From Flavisolibacter nicotianae (GTDB taxonomy: Bacteria > Bacteroidota > Bacteroidia > Chitinophagales > Chitinophagaceae): a DNA stretch of 64,000 bases. Made by a program: the position numbers and the translations under genes. Positions 7,707-15,889 of this stretch are shown here, piece by piece. Position 1 is the first letter of the stretch; the number at the start of each line of letters is the position of its first letter. Location of the stretch: assembly GCF_003628535.1 (NCBI RefSeq), contig NZ_RBCI01000007.1:1-64000 (forward strand), read 5' to 3'. The notes under the pieces are model-generated. The model made no database searches. It saw only the letters and a list, made by a program, of their open reading frames with translations, and was not told the origin of the DNA.

Positions 7707-9851
7707 TTACATTACTCCAAAGCCTTCTACTCGAAAAGGGCATGATACGGGCGGCACTTTACCGGAAAGTGGGATCACGGCAATCTGGTATGTTTTCCCG
7801 TCAGCAAGCCGCGATGTGTTGAGTATCCTGACCGTCCAGACAGACTGCGATTTGTTGTATTGATCAACGGTGAGAATATGTTCCGAGAGAGGAACTATTG
7901 TTCCATCTTCTCCTTGAATTACGATGGTTGGATAAAACGTAGTTGAATTTATTGAGTTTACCTGATCTGGAAAGGAGTAGGCGATGATTTCATATGGTTT
8001 AATCGGTATCGGCCCTCTTGCAGAATCATATTGATTTATAGGCGGAATCTCATGAGAATAAACACTAGACCCGTCCGCTGAAACTAACAGATTGTGTAAT
8101 CCTTCCCCGGCATTCCAGGTTTGAAGTTCGCCAAGGTGCCGGGGGCCGAACGTTACAGCTTTGCCCGCATAAAAACGGGTTTTTCTTCCTTGTCTCTCCT
8201 CCTCCTTGTCCGGATCTTTACCTGCTAAGTTTCTGTACGCATTCACAAAGGCAGGTCCCGTTGAGATTCCAAAAAAATCGGAGGCTCCTTCATAAAACTG
8301 TCCCTCGTATTCACGTGGTGTGGTTACGTAGGAGATATAAGCATCAGCAAGTCCAACAAGAGAAATAGAACTTTTTGCTAAACCCAATTTTGTTGCGACT
8401 GTTTTCCGTACGCGTCGCCCCAGCATCGTTGTAAACTCGCCTGGAATTCCAACGAAACAGACTTCTCCTACCTTATGAATGCTAATGTGCAGTTGTGATT
8501 TGGGTTTTATTTTGACCAGCTTTTCTGCCAGGAATCTGATGGATCCAGGCAGGACTTGTCCCAATACAGCCTCCGATAAGAATTGGATGGCCGGCATTTT
8601 ATGGCCTTGCACAGGGTCCCATTTTTTACTCACAACGCCGTCGCTTATGCCAAATGAACTCAGCGAGGTTCTGCCATCTGAGGCGCCGGCAAACACAGCA
8701 GCGCCAACAACCGGCTTGGCAGCTCTTTTTGCCACTGTGTGCGGTCCCGGATAACAATCTGCGTCGAAGGGATCCACTGAAGTTTGGTTTGATGCAATGT
8801 CGATTGTTGCTGTACGGTGTATGATTTTCCCGTTCAGCGATAGTTGTTCGCCTGACTGGCCTGCCCGCTTGATGGCTCCTGAAAGGCACTCGGATATGTC
8901 TACTGCATCACGACGGTTATGCAATTTGTACTTCGGAGCAACGTCTCCTTCGGCTCCGTTATAGAACGCTACTATGGGATTGTCGGGAAGTTCCTGTGAG
9001 GCTTTGCCGGATGCAAGCCCGAAAACATCTGCGCTATACACCTCAGTGGCGTCTCCGGTTGCGGTCGGGTGCATCGGGTAAGAAGCAAGGATGCCTTTGA
9101 TTACACCTTGGGCATTCTTTATCGTTATAGCAGTAAACCGCTGATCAATTGTTGACTCTTTTTCTTCTTCCGACCTGTAGAATTTATTCTCTTCGGGTTT
9201 CATTTTGTTCGGTATATATTCTTGCCGCTCGCCCGGGTGATTGCGAAAATAGGCGAGGGGACTCCGGTTTTTTGCAATGCCCTCAATCGTTTCAGATGAA
9301 AAAGTAAGGGTAGCTGCTTCAGCCTTACCTACTGCGCCCTTAATTGCGGAAACGATTTTTTCGATCGTAAAGTCAAATGCCTTCACATCAAGTCCAAACC
9401 CGATAGAGGTCGAAGCGAATGCCTTATCAAACTCAATCGTACCAGAACTATGATGTGCATGTATGGCGCAAAGCAGCAATTCGCTTTCACCGATAAACCA
9501 GGTCGTCGGATCTTTGTGTAATGCCTCCAATACAGCCATCTTTTGTGCTTCCGTAATGGCCCAGAGATCAGTTGTAACGAAAACAAATGGTGTTCCGTCT
9601 TCATCACGCAGGTATAAGGCCGTTGCTTTCGGCCGTATCCAGTACCCACGTGATATCCGCCCGTTTATACTGTATCCTGACATGGGATAACCGGGTGGAA
9701 GGGTAAGCTCTGCCTGCTCTATTCCGGCAATCATTTGCGAAGGCTTAGGTGTTGGATACGGCTTCGGTTTGGGAACGTCAATCACGCGGCTGTAACCGCG
9801 GTCAAATAAATCGAGAATCGCGGATAAAATCGAGATAAAAAAATTTTTCAT
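7707..9851 (-). CDS. neutral/alkaline ceramidase
   Basis: A 714-residue protein of the neutral ceramidase family, which cleaves the amide bond of ceramide to give sphingosine and a fatty acid. Seen: GYSINGRISRGYW near 60, matching the family's GxxxxGR start; AIHAHHSSG near 135, for the zinc-binding/catalytic histidine loop; NGAEGDVAPKY near 300, for the family's GDVSPN-like loop; and GIPGEFTTMLGRRVR near 475. The C-terminal part ends in an Ig-like segment, as in known members. The N-terminus (KNFFISILSAILDLF) is weakly hydrophobic and could be an uncleaved signal. The start at 9851 is preferred over one 16 codons upstream. It is divergent from the FAD oxidase gene. Chitinophagaceae make sphingolipids, so self or foreign sphingolipids are possible targets (inference). 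Confidence 0.85.
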   Translation of the reverse strand: MKNFFISILSAILDLFDRGYSRVIDVPKPKPYPTPKPSQMIAGIEQAELTLPPGYPMSGYSINGRISRGYWIRPKATALYLRDEDGTPFVFVTTDLWAITEAQKMAVLEALHKDPTTWFIGESELLLCAIHAHHSSGTIEFDKAFASTSIGFGLDVKAFDFTIEKIVSAIKGAVGKAEAATLTFSSETIEGIAKNRSPLAYFRNHPGERQEYIPNKMKPEENKFYRSEEEKESTIDQRFTAITIKNAQGVIKGILASYPMHPTATGDATEVYSADVFGLASGKASQELPDNPIVAFYNGAEGDVAPKYKLHNRRDAVDISECLSGAIKRAGQSGEQLSLNGKIIHRTATIDIASNQTSVDPFDADCYPGPHTVAKRAAKPVVGAAVFAGASDGRTSLSSFGISDGVVSKKWDPVQGHKMPAIQFLSEAVLGQVLPGSIRFLAEKLVKIKPKSQLHISIHKVGEVCFVGIPGEFTTMLGRRVRKTVATKLGLAKSSISLVGLADAYISYVTTPREYEGQFYEGASDFFGISTGPAFVNAYRNLAGKDPDKEEERQGRKTRFYAGKAVTFGPRHLGELQTWNAGEGLHNLLVSADGSSVYSHEIPPINQYDSARGPIPIKPYEIIAYSFPDQVNSINSTTFYPTIVIQGEDGTIVPLSEHILTVDQYNKSQSVWTVRILNTSRLADGKTYQIAVIPLSGKVPPVSCPFRVEGFGVM

Positions 9852-10140
9852 GTTGTTTGGTAAGTGGTTTATGTACGTTAGGCCAACGTCACAAAGCATA
9901 AACAGCTCTACTAATGTACAAAAAAACTAATGTGTTTGTGCGCATCTAAAAGCTAACGGAAAAAGCATATACACCTATCTGATTTTAAAGCAGCCTGGTT
10001 TCGTAATCGTTAATTCCGGAATTGGCTGATTAGAACTTTGTTCTTTCAATAATTTTATTATATATTCATTTTATTGTCCCGCCTCTTGAATTAACCCCTC
10101 GTTCTGTACTGTTAAGGAAATACTTATCTACTTCCTTTGA
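9852..10140. promoter_or_regulatory. divergent intergenic region
   Basis: About 290 bp separate the leftward ceramidase gene from the rightward FAD oxidase gene, so both promoters should lie here. The stretch is AT-rich (for example around 9900-9960 and 10040-10075). No perfect TAnnTTTG box is visible; the nearest is TTCCTTTG just before the FAD-oxidase ATG. Confidence 0.4.
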
Positions 10141-13100
10141 ATGCCTTTTGCGACGCAAAAATCCGGCTCCGATTTATATACTAAAACAAATTGCTGGGCA
10201 ATGGATACAGTTGAAGTCAACAACCGGATTTATTACCTGCCGGCCACACTTACCGATCTGCAGGGCCTTATTAAGAAAGCAAGAAAAAACGACCTGAAAA
10301 TACGTGTTTGCGGTGCCGGGCATTCGGTAGAGGCATCCCGGGAGCCTGACAACACCGGGGACTTTGACAAGACCATTCGTATCATGCTTTCAAAGATGAA
10401 CGGCGTTAAGATAGATAAGGGAGCAGGAACTGTTATTGTGGAAGCAGGTTGCCATCTGGGCTACGATCCCTTTGACCCGACTGGTATTTCTTCACAAACA
10501 AACAGCCTGTTTGCCCAGTTGGATGCTGAAGAATGTGCCTTGCCCGATATGGGAGGCATTACCCATCAAACAGTAGGCGGATTTCTTTCTACCGGTTCAT
10601 CGGGTGGAAGTATAAAGTTTTCTTTCTGGGATGCACTGGAAAGCATCACGTTCGTTCCTGCTAATTCGGATGACCCGCAACCGATCACAGTCAGCAGAAA
10701 CGCTAAAATGAAGGCGGACAAAGATCTTTTTTACGCAGTCGGCGTTTCTATGGGCTTGCTGGGCATTATCGTTTCTGCAAAATTTATACTGGGTGAAAAA
10801 TACTATATCAAGGGACAGGAATCGATTACGTCAATTGAGGAATGCCCTATTGATATCCTTGTACAGGGGGGGAAGATTCCGTTGCAAACATTCCTTAACA
10901 ATACGCAGTACACAAGGATTCTTTGGTACCCGCAACCTCATGGAGGCAGGGTAGTGGTTTGGCAGGCCGAAAGAATGGGGCCGCACGAACCTTATCAACG
11001 AAAGCCTTACCTGGAATTCGAACCTTTGTTTGGCTCAAAATTATTGCCGGTATTTCTCGCCGATGCCGCATACACGGCCATTGGGCGGTGGCCGAAATGG
11101 CTTGGAGACCTTCTGGGTACCAACACCTTACTATATAAGAATTTGAATGGGCTTGTTAGTCAGAAATACTACGATACTATTTTTCCCAAACTTCTTCCTT
11201 TTTTTGTTCCTACCAACCACGAAAGTGCAACCCACTTCGGTGAGCCGCAAACGTTCCAGGATACCTGGTACCAGGGTTTGCCAATGGACGACGGTATTGG
11301 CGACAATTTATTTCCGGTGGAGTTTACCGAATTGTGGATCCCGATGAACAAGCCTGGTGTTGTGGATGACGTATTAATATCACTGAACAAGCTATTTGAG
11401 AATTATTACGATAAAGAAAACAATCCACGCATTGCTGATGGCTCTTTTTGTGTTGAATTGTATGCAGCAAAAGCTAACGATTTTTGGTTGAGTCCTTCCT
11501 ACAAAACCGATGTGCTAAGAGTGGATGTGTTTTGGTTCAAGCGCAATTCGGACAAACCGGAGGAGAACTATTTTCCTTTGTTTTGGGAGAAGCTGGCTGA
11601 TTTTGAGTTCCGTCCGCATTGGGGGAAATACCTGCCGCCAGCCTGGGGAAACCTGGGACCGGGGTATTTGAAGAAGCAGTACAATAAATGGGATGATTTT
11701 CTAAAACTGCGTAAAAAATACGATCCTAAGGGAATTTTCCTGAACAATTATTGGAAAGAACATTTAGGCCTTAAAACATCGGATCCGCCCACGAAATTTC
11801 CTCCTCCATCGGCGCCCATAGAGCCTGATGCAAACGGCTTTTATCAGCCGAAAGATGAATATCAAATCAAGCTACTCATCGAGTATGCAATTGCGAGCAA
11901 GCTGCATCCCAAAAAAATAAGAGTAAGAGGGGCCGGGCAATCGGCTAAGGGAAGCATTTATACCGATCACTTCGAACCGGGAGGCAAGAACAATGATCCG
12001 AAGGAGATCGTTATCATATTGAGTCTAATGCGTCGCGTTGATATTGATAAGGATAAGAAACAAGTGACCGTGCAGGCGGGATGCAATCTTGGTTTTGATC
12101 CCTATGATCCTTCGGAAATTTCGACCGAAGACAATAGCTTGTTTTACCAGTTAAGAGAAGCCGGTCTTGCCATACCCAATGTAGCCGATGCCATTCACCA
12201 AACAGTTGGCGGTTTCCTGAGCACCGGGTCGGCAGCGGGCAGCACACATCACTCTTTTTTGGAGGCTGTGATTTCGGTAAGCCTGGTAGATGGAACAGGT
12301 AACTTTAAAACATATACACGTCCTGTACCTGAGAATCCTAACGATGATTTTTACGGTGTTGTAGTTTCGATGGGTTTGATGGGCGTGATCTATTCCGTAA
12401 CACTAAAGTGCGTGGATTTCTTTCACATCAAAGGAAAGGAATTGGTTATAAATGATGATACGTTGTTCATCCCTAAGTATGTAGCAGAACCCACCGGACC
12501 GCAAAAGGTTGATCGTCTGCCAGGGCTGACAGATGTATTGCGAGACGTTGAATTTGCTCGTTTGATTTGGTGGCCTTTTGAGGTTTCAGATCTAAACCCG
12601 GAGAAGAAAGACCAGCAGGAGCAAAAAACCAAATCCATTGCGATTGGACAGGCAGAGCAAATGAAAAAGGCAGAATCAACTGCCCCCGGCAACGATGACC
12701 AACGAGCCGGAGATCCAGAGAAGAAAGAGCAGCAAGAGCAAAAATCTAAACGCATCGTAATATGGCAGGCGCATCAAATGAAAAAGCCGACGGCAACAGA
12801 TCCCGGCGAGTACGACGAGCGAACAGGCCCGAAGCCCGATAAATTTAAAAGAAAGCCCTACCGTCCCGGCTTCTATCCTTCGTTTCTTCCGTCGAACCTT
12901 GGCGACAGGGAAAAAGCGGTGGTTGAACTGATCACGGAGTTAGCGGTAAGTGCCATCTTTAAAGTGGTTGATACATGGCCAAAAATTCTGCTCGATCTGG
13001 GTAATGAAATAGAATTTAAAGAAGGCGAGGGCCGTAAAACAAAAGAGCTGCAAAAGATAGCCGAGGCGGCATGGCCAAAACTTTATACGCGACTGCTGAA

Positions 13101-13710
13101 CTTTTTCATGCCAATAAATCACGACGGCGATCCGTCGCATAATATACCTGCCAATCCGCCGCAGGAGTTTTGGGACGATTGGCTGAATGGTTTGAACAAT
13201 GATAAAAACGAATACAGCAACAACCTGTTGCTCGCAAATCGTACCGAGGTTTGGGTACCGCTTGAACAAACAGTCGAAGTAATGAATATGCTGGAAGCAT
13301 TTTACCGGGAGCAGTTTTTGATTGACGCGAACATGATCAATAAAAACACCGCTAATGTTTGTTATGTGAACGAGATCTTAGGTGGTAAAAGTGATTTGTT
13401 TTGGTTAAGCCCTGGTTATAGCAAGGACCAAAATCAAAAATGGGTACGCATCAATTTTTATTCGCTCTTGGCTGCTACCGAAGAACCGTGCGATTACTTT
13501 CAGCAGTTCTGGGATTTGTTTTTTGTGAACCAGATTGGCTTCCGTTTGCACTGGGGCTATTTTCTGCCAAAGCCAGGAAGTCCGCAAAACCATATTTATT
13601 TAGAGAAACGTTACCCGAAGTGGCAGGCCTTTATGGATTTGAGGGCCAAAATGGACCCGGATAAAATTTTTGTTAACCAGTATTGGCAAGACCATTTGAA
13701 CATTCCTTAA
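10141..13710 (+). CDS. double-module FAD-linked oxidase (ALO/VAO type)
   Basis: A 1189-residue protein made of two homologous FAD-oxidase modules in tandem, about residues 20-555 and 570-1189. Each has an N-terminal FAD-binding region and a C-terminal substrate domain like D-arabinono-lactone oxidase relatives. Paired motifs: GAGHS (His61) and GAGQS (Gln600); EAGCHLGYDP and QAGCNLGFDP; HQTVGGFLSTGS in both; FWLSPSY and FWLSPGY; FRPHWGKYLPP and FRLHWGYFLPKP. In this superfamily the His of GxGHS often carries FAD covalently, so module 2 may bind FAD differently or be inactive. Module 2 also has an inserted 39-residue tandem duplication (820-897). Single-module relatives are about 450-600 residues. 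The next gene starts 12 bp downstream, so they form an operon. The substrate is unknown. Confidence 0.85.
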   Translation: MPFATQKSGSDLYTKTNCWAMDTVEVNNRIYYLPATLTDLQGLIKKARKNDLKIRVCGAGHSVEASREPDNTGDFDKTIRIMLSKMNGVKIDKGAGTVIVEAGCHLGYDPFDPTGISSQTNSLFAQLDAEECALPDMGGITHQTVGGFLSTGSSGGSIKFSFWDALESITFVPANSDDPQPITVSRNAKMKADKDLFYAVGVSMGLLGIIVSAKFILGEKYYIKGQESITSIEECPIDILVQGGKIPLQTFLNNTQYTRILWYPQPHGGRVVVWQAERMGPHEPYQRKPYLEFEPLFGSKLLPVFLADAAYTAIGRWPKWLGDLLGTNTLLYKNLNGLVSQKYYDTIFPKLLPFFVPTNHESATHFGEPQTFQDTWYQGLPMDDGIGDNLFPVEFTELWIPMNKPGVVDDVLISLNKLFENYYDKENNPRIADGSFCVELYAAKANDFWLSPSYKTDVLRVDVFWFKRNSDKPEENYFPLFWEKLADFEFRPHWGKYLPPAWGNLGPGYLKKQYNKWDDFLKLRKKYDPKGIFLNNYWKEHLGLKTSDPPTKFPPPSAPIEPDANGFYQPKDEYQIKLLIEYAIASKLHPKKIRVRGAGQSAKGSIYTDHFEPGGKNNDPKEIVIILSLMRRVDIDKDKKQVTVQAGCNLGFDPYDPSEISTEDNSLFYQLREAGLAIPNVADAIHQTVGGFLSTGSAAGSTHHSFLEAVISVSLVDGTGNFKTYTRPVPENPNDDFYGVVVSMGLMGVIYSVTLKCVDFFHIKGKELVINDDTLFIPKYVAEPTGPQKVDRLPGLTDVLRDVEFARLIWWPFEVSDLNPEKKDQQEQKTKSIAIGQAEQMKKAESTAPGNDDQRAGDPEKKEQQEQKSKRIVIWQAHQMKKPTATDPGEYDERTGPKPDKFKRKPYRPGFYPSFLPSNLGDREKAVVELITELAVSAIFKVVDTWPKILLDLGNEIEFKEGEGRKTKELQKIAEAAWPKLYTRLLNFFMPINHDGDPSHNIPANPPQEFWDDWLNGLNNDKNEYSNNLLLANRTEVWVPLEQTVEVMNMLEAFYREQFLIDANMINKNTANVCYVNEILGGKSDLFWLSPGYSKDQNQKWVRINFYSLLAATEEPCDYFQQFWDLFFVNQIGFRLHWGYFLPKPGSPQNHIYLEKRYPKWQAFMDLRAKMDPDKIFVNQYWQDHLNIP
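12598..12831 (+). repeat. 117-bp in-frame tandem duplication in FAD oxidase
   Basis: Bases 12598-12714 and 12715-12831 are diverged tandem copies of 39 codons. Shared protein motifs are PEKK-QQEQK, AxQMKK and the Asp/Glu-Arg end. The segment is highly charged and lies in the second module where the first has a short VVWQAERMG stretch. The repeat therefore expanded a surface loop that contains the conserved IxWQAxxM motif. Confidence 0.85.
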
Positions 13711-13722
13711 AACAAAGCAACT

Positions 13723-15051
13723 ATGAAAAGCAACCATGTTTCTTTTAAAGAGAAAATGGTCTCAATGCTAACAAACATGGGCAAGTGGTTCACTTATTGG
13801 TGGAGCTTTCTTATCAATCTTGGCGTTGATGGCAACATGGCCTTGTGGGACAGAAAGCGTATCCGCCTGTTAAACGGCATTTGCATCATGGGATTCCTTG
13901 CCCATTCCTGCTTTGTTTTCAACAATACTGAACCTGCGTTCAAAGTCGTGTACTGGGAATCATTTCAATCAGCTATTTTTTATCTCTGCATCCTGTTACT
14001 GAACAAGCACAAAAAGCATTCCTTGTCGTGCCACCTGTTTTGCATCTATAACGTTCTTTGCTATAGTTATTTTGCCATCACGCATGGCAGGGTAGATGCT
14101 GCCGAATACTTATTGCTGCCAAGCGGCATGGCGGCAGCGGTATTGTTCAAAAAAACAAGGGTCGTTCTTCTGTACTTGTTTTTGAACTTTCTTTTTTTCT
14201 GGATTTGCAAATATTCCTTTACGGTGATGAAGCCGATCTTTGTTCTTCCTTCCGACATCTTCATCGCCAATCATTTTTTCTTATTTATTGTTTCATTTCT
14301 GATTGTGTTATATTTTAAAACAGAAAGCAACTACCAGGAGATTCTACTAACTGACCAAAAGCAAAAACTGGCTGAAGAAAAGTCAAAGTCTGATGAACTA
14401 CTGCTGAATATCCTTCCTTACGAAACCGCGGAAGAATTAAAGGCTACCGGATTTACACAGCCCCGTTACTTTAAGGAAGTCACAGTAATGTTTACCGATT
14501 TTCACAATTTTACACAAATGGCTGTTCAAATGCCGCAGGAGATGTTGGTAGAAGAAATTCATTTGTGCTTCAGTTCCTTCGACAGCATCACAAGTCGCTA
14601 CGGCATTGAGAAAATTAAAACCATTGGGGACTCTTATATGTGCGCCAGCGGCCTGCCCGTACCAAAAGACGATCATGCAGTAATGGCGATTTGTGCCGCC
14701 CTTGAAATAGTTGCCTTTATTGAGAAGCGCAAACAAGAAAAGCTCTCTGCTGGCCAAGTTTATTTCGAGGTGAGAATTGGCATTCACACCGGGCCTGTGG
14801 TAGCAGGGGTGGTCGGAACTAAGAAATTCGTTTACGATATATGGGGCGATACCGTGAATGTAGCTTCCCGCATGGAGAGTTGTGGTGAGGAAGGAAGAAT
14901 CAACATTAGCCAGTCAACTTACGAACGGGTAAAAGAAAAATTCAAATGCCTACACAGAGGAAAGATCAATGCCAAAAATAAAGGCATGGTAGACATGTAT
15001 TTTGTCGAAAAGATTTTTGACTTTTCATCTCTTCCCGTGCTTTATGTCTAA
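13723..15051 (+). CDS. membrane class III adenylate cyclase
   Basis: A 442-residue protein with an N-terminal membrane region of about six helices (roughly residues 45-205), a short coiled linker with LLLNILPYETAEEL (about 225-240), and a C-terminal class III cyclase domain. The linker motif is usual before such domains. Catalytic motifs: VMFTDFHNF (metal Asp), IKTIGDSYM (second metal Asp, with Lys at the purine-selecting position) and YDIWGDTVNVASRME (purine-selecting Asp plus the Asn/Arg transition-state residues). The Lys/Asp pair points to ATP, so cAMP is the probable product. It starts 12 bp after the FAD oxidase stop, so the two are likely co-transcribed. The membrane part resembles MASE-like sensors but its signal is unknown. 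Confidence 0.88.
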   Translation: MKSNHVSFKEKMVSMLTNMGKWFTYWWSFLINLGVDGNMALWDRKRIRLLNGICIMGFLAHSCFVFNNTEPAFKVVYWESFQSAIFYLCILLLNKHKKHSLSCHLFCIYNVLCYSYFAITHGRVDAAEYLLLPSGMAAAVLFKKTRVVLLYLFLNFLFFWICKYSFTVMKPIFVLPSDIFIANHFFLFIVSFLIVLYFKTESNYQEILLTDQKQKLAEEKSKSDELLLNILPYETAEELKATGFTQPRYFKEVTVMFTDFHNFTQMAVQMPQEMLVEEIHLCFSSFDSITSRYGIEKIKTIGDSYMCASGLPVPKDDHAVMAICAALEIVAFIEKRKQEKLSAGQVYFEVRIGIHTGPVVAGVVGTKKFVYDIWGDTVNVASRMESCGEEGRINISQSTYERVKEKFKCLHRGKINAKNKGMVDMYFVEKIFDFSSLPVLYV

Positions 15052-15125
15052 CGATAAATTTCTTCATCTCTCGTTATAGAGGTCACATAAAAGACCCTTT
15101 TCAAAAAAAAGCCACATAACAAATT

Positions 15126-15791
15126 ATGCCAACAATCATTGATGCTCATTGCCACCCAACTCTCAAGCGTTATTTGTTCGATTGGTCAATTTATCACAAC
15201 TATACGACGCCGCCTCGCAAATCTCAAAATTATACGGATATTCTGATGACCGTGAAGGCCATGCGGGATGGCAATGTGTATGTTGGGTTGGCAGCGCACT
15301 ATCTTCCCGAGTACAAAATCAAAAACGATTGGAAAAGGATAAGATTAATCAGAAGTATTCCCGGCTTGCGAAAATTAGCTAACCGATATATCCGAAAACT
15401 TGAGGATAAAACAAAATCGTTTGAGCAAACGCTGAAGATGATCGACAATTTTGAAGAGAACGTCAAAAGTAATACAACTTCGAATGCAGCCATGGTTGCC
15501 CATAATTACCAGGAGTTGGAAGAAGGTTTGGCACAAAAGAAAACCATTTTTATTCATGCGCTGGAAGGGGGCCATCATTTGGGCAGGGACTTGCCCGTTG
15601 AACAATACATAGAACACATCAGGGTACTGAAGCATAAAGGCGTTGCCCTTATCACACTTTTGCATTGGTATCCCAATAACATTACGTCTCCGACGGAAGG
15701 CGTACCCCCGCGAACAAAAAAGCTCGTTGGTATGCAATATGTTCCCTCGGGGAACGACCCCCTTTCAACAACCGTGCAAGGGATTGACTGA
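15126..15791 (+). pseudogene. M19-like dipeptidase/amidohydrolase, C-terminally truncated
   Basis: The 221-residue frame starts with the metal motif IDAHCHP and has HALEGGHHLG near 143 and ALITLLHW near 175. This order resembles membrane dipeptidases (M19) and related amidohydrolases. Family members are 320-400 residues with further metal histidines in the C-terminal half, which is absent here. The frame ends about 15 bp inside the tRNA-derived repeat at 15775. In a shifted frame the first repeat bases read QGLTDF, like the family's conserved GLTxFG, so the exact break may lie a few bases into the repeat. It follows the cyclase by 74 bp. Enzyme activity is unlikely. Confidence 0.7.
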
Positions 15792-15859
15792 TTTTGAGAC
15801 TTACTCTGTGATCCCGCTGGGACTCGAACTCAGGGTCCCACGTTTATACGGGCGGGATC
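15775..15859. repeat. tRNA-derived repeat, right copy (att-like)
   Basis: Bases 15775-15827 match 3848-3900 at 52 of 53 positions. This copy continues further into tRNA-like sequence. On the minus strand GATCCCG (15853-15859) and CGGGATC (15810-15816) form a perfect 7-bp acceptor-like stem around a T-arm-like hairpin with TTCGAGT. The D and anticodon arms are missing, so it is not a functional tRNA. It cuts the M19-like gene. Confidence 0.75.
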
Positions 15860-15889
15860 GAGTGCTTCGACCTACGATTGATCGTAGGT
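15857..15889 (-). repeat. palindromic element P7
   Basis: Perfect 9-bp arms ACCTACGAT and ATCGTAGGT, with the CGAAGCACTCGAT box on the minus-strand 3' side. The transposase stop codon falls inside the palindrome. Compared with P4 the fourth pair is changed in both arms. Confidence 0.85.
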
